Shown here piece by piece: positions 61,701 through 64,000 of a stretch of DNA of 64,000 bases. The position numbers and the translations under genes were made by a program. The stretch covers positions 1,460,994-1,524,993 of the forward strand of contig NW_017804231.1 in the NCBI RefSeq assembly GCF_001625305.1. Direction: 5' to 3'. The stretch is from Branchiostoma belcheri (taxonomy: Eukaryota; Chordata; Leptocardii; Amphioxiformes; Branchiostomatidae). The first letter of the stretch is position 1. Each line of letters opens with the position of its first letter. The notes under the pieces are model-generated. The model made no database searches. It saw nothing but the letters and a program-made list of their open reading frames with translations, and was not told where the DNA came from.

Positions 61701-64000
61701 AACTCCCTTGGCATGCTTATCTCTCTACTTAGCGGATTTCTACTCTTTCCAGCTGCCTCCCCAAGCCTGGTAGAGGCTACAATAAAGGTCTTTCATTCAC
61801 TCTGATGTTTTCCATTCCCAGACCCCCATCAGAGGTTGGCCTTACAGCGTAAGCTTGCAGAGAAGGAGGCTCCGCCCACTGTCCGAGCCCCGCCCAGGAA
61901 ACAGACCAACCGAGTCGACTACTTCAGAGGTGAGGAAACAATATATACGCCTCTATACTTGAAACACAACGCATCGAAAATTGCAGTTTTCTATAGCCCC
62001 AAGTGCTTACTTACAACCGTACAGCTACATGTATTTTCTACCCAATTTATACCTTTGATTTCCAGCTAAGGAAGCCATGCACCAGTTCCTAGAGTCAGCA
62101 GAGGCAGAGCTTGAGTGTGTACAGGAGGAACAGAGACAGAAGATGACTTACACCTGGGTCCACTCACAGGTGGGGCACCTGGACAGCTCACCCGAACACG
62201 ACAGGTGAGACAAGGGAAATTCTGAATCACATTCAATTGGATAATTAAACTAAATTTCTTAGTACTGGTATTATTTTCAGAAAATTATTAGTAGCTGGAT
62301 CAAATAAAAACTTGAAAAGCAGAATGTTATATAGCAAATTTGCCATTGAATTGCAGTTGTTTTTGGTGTTTTTACAACTTTTCATTTACTGTGTTTACAA
62401 GGTTGATGAGAAGAACAGGCAGCACAGGCACCCTGCCTCGTCTGGACCCAGAGATCATCGCAACTGGGAGGGTACAACTGGTGGTAAGGCCTCTTTCTAT
62501 CATTTCAAACAACACTGAGTAAAGTTAGTACATGGCATGATGCAGCATTGCCATACATGTATATCCCCAGTGCTGGTATTTTTGTCTATAGAACTAGGAT
62601 CTAAGATCATAATTATGGTAACTCACAAACCTCTATGGGTGATGGGGTGAAACGTCCCATCTCCGATTGCCTTGTGGTACATGCCACTGTCTTTCAGTTA
62701 TCATGGACACTTAAACTAGTACTAGTATATGTAGTACATGTAGTATTAAAAATCCTGCAACTCAACATGCTAGAACTCCATTTGTAAACTATGTGCCCTC
62801 CTTCAGAGGACTCCTCCTACTACACAAATGGATGGACTGGAGCTGGAGTCTGTGGATGGAACATCTGCATCTGACCTACAGTCACACAGGGAGAGGAGAC
62901 ATTCTATAGAGGGGGACAGTCCCAGAGGTAGGTCTGTCACAAACAGTCCCATACATTTTTGAGAGGAAACACTCAATAGAGCCATATTATTAGAGGGGGA
63001 CAGTCCCAGAGGTACATGTACAATGTAGGTCAGTGTCACAGTCACATGTAGAGAGGGAGGCACTCTATAGAGGGGGACAGTCCCAGAGGTAGGTCTGTCA
63101 CAAAAATTCACACAGGGAGAGGAGACATTCTATAGAGGGACAGTCCCAGGGGTACAAAATGTACAATGTCATAAAGGGTCATATACAGTAGGTCTGTCAC
63201 AAACAGTCCAATGTAGAGAGGAGACACTATAAAGGGGGACAGAGGTACATGTAGGTCTGTCACAAACAGTCCCATGTACATTGTAGAGAGCAGACACTAT
63301 AGAGGGCACAGTGCCATAGTTAAGTCTGTGACAAAATGCTTCTATGTACAGTAGACACTCCATAGAGAGGGACCGTCCCAGAGGTACATGTAAATGTAGG
63401 TCTGTCACAAACAGTCCCATGTACATGTAGAGAGGAGACACTCTATAGAGGTAGACAGTTCCATAGTTAGGTCTGTCACAAATGCTCCCAACTGTAGAGA
63501 GGAAACACTCTATAGAGGGGGACAGTCCCAGAGGTAGGTCTGTCACAAACAGTCCCATACATGTAGAAAGGAAACACTTTATAGAGGGGGACAGTCCCAG
63601 AGGTAGGTCTGTCACAAACAGTCCCATACATGTAGAGAGGAAACACTTTATAGAGGGGGACAGTCCCAGAGTTAGGTCTGTCACAAATGCTTCTATGTAG
63701 AGTAGAGACTCTACAGAGGGGGGCAGTCCCATAGGTACATGCCTGTCAAAACTGCTTTCAAATGTAGAGAGGGAGACACTCTATAGAGGGGACAGTCCCA
63801 GAGGTACATGTAGGTCTGTCACAAACAGTCACATGTAGAGAGGGGAGAAGAGAGGAGTATGTTACAAAATCAACCACCCAATCAAAAGATAAACTGTTCT
63901 CTTTCTTCCATGCCAACAGAGACAGTGTTTGAACCGAGCCCACCCAAGACAAATTCAGCGCCGTCACAGAAGTTACGGGAGCGGTTGTCACGTCACAGCG
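50698..64000 (+). CDS. LRRIQ1: LRRIQ1-like protein (leucine-rich repeats and IQ motif), partial at 3' end
   Basis: Twenty-four coding exons on the + strand chain in phase to the window end (about 1,509 codons so far; human LRRIQ1 is about 1,700). ATG at 50698 lies just after an acceptor at 50680, with a second ATG two codons later (MSMRDLADPGDG). Order: acidic N-terminus (1-182), coiled-coil (183-662) containing the first IQ, LRRs (663-927), a second region with two IQ motifs (about 1123-1180), then a conserved C-terminal block (EEWGFKSGTTAELMMKRA, YTWVHSQVGHL, RVQLV). The combined IQ-coil-LRR-IQ order and these tail motifs are those I know from LRRIQ1. The protein is probably cytosolic, with calmodulin binding by the IQs. 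Exact role is unknown to me. Confidence 0.85.
51135..51535 (+). repeat. Complete MITE, about 401 bp
   Basis: The outermost 34 bases, AGGCCATGTTGATTTGATTA and on to GACATCC, are exactly inverted at the right end. Inside are GCGCGCGCATGAATTTTCGG on the left and CGCACGCGCGCATCAG on the right, A- and T-runs, and no open frame. Flanks TTTT and TTAC suggest a short TA-rich target site. Non-autonomous DNA-transposon-like; it lies in LRRIQ1 intron 2. Halves of another copy bracket 37222-43245 and a partial copy is at 5386. Confidence 0.88.
52940..53062. repeat. AT-rich low-complexity stretch and hairpin
   Basis: About 90 bases of TTTTTATATTTTTATA-like sequence, followed by ATTTTTTGTGATTTCTT and its inverted partner AAGAAATCACAAAAAAT around a tiny loop (53027-53060). 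Confidence 0.8.
53104..55506 (+). CDS. LRRIQ1-like: long charged helix/coiled coil with IQ motif
   Basis: Exons 53104-53324, 53938-54075, 54243-54319 and the 1-kb exon 54504-55506. The first three are Gln/Arg/Glu-rich coiled coil. AARIQAAFKSYKVRKIHG across the 54319/54504 border is an IQ motif. The long exon then has about 200 residues of almost only E, K, R and Q (EERKRKEEE-type blocks), which may form a single alpha-helix or coil, then MTAIADDIDRRRLQWMESCR and PWSQLAAELKRRKPKKGRRG ahead of the LRRs, a basic stretch. The opposite-strand Ser/Leu frame is a shadow. Confidence 0.85.
55722..57871 (+). CDS. LRRIQ1-like: leucine-rich repeat region
   Basis: Exons 55722-55823, 56146-56347, 56693-56886, 57146-57273, 57704-57871. 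About six to nine LRRs of 20-23 residues occur, with LNCLLAAHNQLSSINGL, LQVLDLSHNKITRIG, LQHLDLSHNQLIGLRGL, LLHLDVSHNHLPAAEHL, LQHLNLASNTLTK, LRSLVLDDNSISSLD and LEHLDVSYNQLEDV. The block is preceded by LTGCSLSRLSECPGLLSISV. It fits SDS22-like LRRs as in LRRIQ1, and is a protein-binding scaffold. The donor after 56347 (GTCCGA) is weak. Confidence 0.9.
58336..61172 (+). CDS. LRRIQ1-like: post-LRR region with two IQ motifs
   Basis: Exons 58336-58500, 58872-59294, 59475-59595, 59917-60107, 60428-60616, 61045-61172. The first two end the LRR cap (VPSLCQLDGEEV) and give a Ser/Thr-rich, poorly ordered stretch. Exon 59475 has ATRIQSVWRGYSVRRDI; the next IQ spans the border as TKIQ/AVWRGHRLRLRLKRA. 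These would bind calmodulin. Exon 60428 is Pro-rich (APTPPPPSPKHPLPP). Exon 61045 carries EEWGFKSGTTAELMMKRARR, a conserved LRRIQ1 motif. Phases run 2-2 in most exons. Confidence 0.85.
61570..61790. repeat. Palindromic foldback MITE
   Basis: Two arms of about 100 bases pair around a loop near 61665-61680. They begin GTAGCCTC and end GAGGCTAC and carry CTGGAAAGAGTAGAAAT, AGAGAGATAAGCATG and TTGTCCGTTGAGAGAACATT in both orientations. The 7-bp AATAAAG lies on both flanks, possible target-site duplication. In LRRIQ1 intron before exon 61822. Confidence 0.88.
61822..62927 (+). CDS. LRRIQ1-like: C-terminal tail exons
   Basis: Exons 61822-61929, 62066-62204, 62402-62483, 62807-62927. The peptide has HQRLALQRKLAEKEAPP, MHQFLESAEAELECVQEEQR, MTYTWVHSQVGHLDSSP and LPRLDPEIIATGRVQLV, which I recall as conserved LRRIQ1 parts. 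The last exon ends RERRHSIEGDSPR at donor GTAGGT 62928; this end is copied many times downstream. Confidence 0.8.
62885..63860. repeat. 69-bp minisatellite derived from exon 3' end and donor
   Basis: About a dozen units share GAGAGGARACACTYTATAGA, GGGGGACAGTCCCAGAGGTA, GGTCTGTCACAAACAGTCCC. Typical spacing is 69 bases (63497, 63566, 63635), with shorter variants. The first unit is the coding end of exon 62807-62927 itself. Several units keep the donor context CAGAG/GTAGGT (62928, 63089, 63534, 63603). Confidence 0.9.
63920..64000 (+). CDS. LRRIQ1-like: last visible exon, cut by the window end
   Basis: Begins after TGCCAACAG in phase 1 and reads ETVFEPSPPKTNSAPSQKL, RERLSRHS to the edge. This continues the disordered tail; no stop is seen within the window. 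Confidence 0.65.

Noticed and set aside
63169..63732. 187-residue minus-strand repeat protein
   Set aside because: Translation of the minisatellite on the opposite strand; no start or neighbouring exon support.

Overview
The window looks like animal DNA, most probably from an amphioxus (Branchiostoma-type cephalochordate). Three things suggest this. The genes are split into many small exons with GT-AG introns. The main gene is a heavily shuffled extracellular mosaic feeding into a polycystin, and tRNA-derived SINEs and short inverted-repeat elements are scattered through the introns. The species call is inference from gene content and repeat style; no database was searched.

Region 1 (1-5250) is intergenic or 5' flank with a SINE, a partial foldback element and a long TG microsatellite. 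Region 2 (5287-47897, + strand) is one very large gene that I resolved into about 60 exons with consistent reading phases, about 4,170 codons. It is a polycystin-1-type protein (REJ region, GPS, PLAT, then a polycystin cation-channel body) with an exceptional ectodomain. In order it carries: signal peptide, F5/8C, TSP1, two kringles, C-type lectin, EGF, D8C, pentraxin, PAN-like, C-type lectin, F-type lectin, hevein-like, WxxW, two more C-type lectins, farnesoic-acid-O-methyltransferase-like, SEA, EGF, EGF-CA, REJ, GPS. Both a SEA cleavage motif (GSVVV) and a GPS cleavage site (HL/T) are present, so the ectodomain may be cut twice yet stay associated. The likely job is a membrane-tethered glycan or matrix sensor coupled to a channel; this is inference from family knowledge.

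Region 3 is the 6.7-kb intron at 36999-43712. It holds an assembly gap (40101-40963), several inverted-repeat elements and a candidate nested same-strand gene whose last four exons (41107-42698) chain in phase to a stop and poly(A) signal. The two halves of a single MITE flank about 6 kb of this intron, so the intron seems to have grown by an insertion.

Region 4 (about 49545 to past 64000, + strand) is an LRRIQ1-like gene (leucine-rich repeats and IQ motifs). It has an acidic N-terminus, a long E/K/R-rich helix, LRRs, IQ motifs and a conserved C-terminal block, and is truncated by the window end. Near its end a 69-bp minisatellite has amplified the 3' end of an exon together with its splice donor.

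Repeats between exons include a 49-bp palindromic tandem array (13764-14286), a 95-bp duplication, two MITE families and several long hairpins. No bacterial-type operons, CRISPR arrays, true tRNA or rRNA genes were seen.
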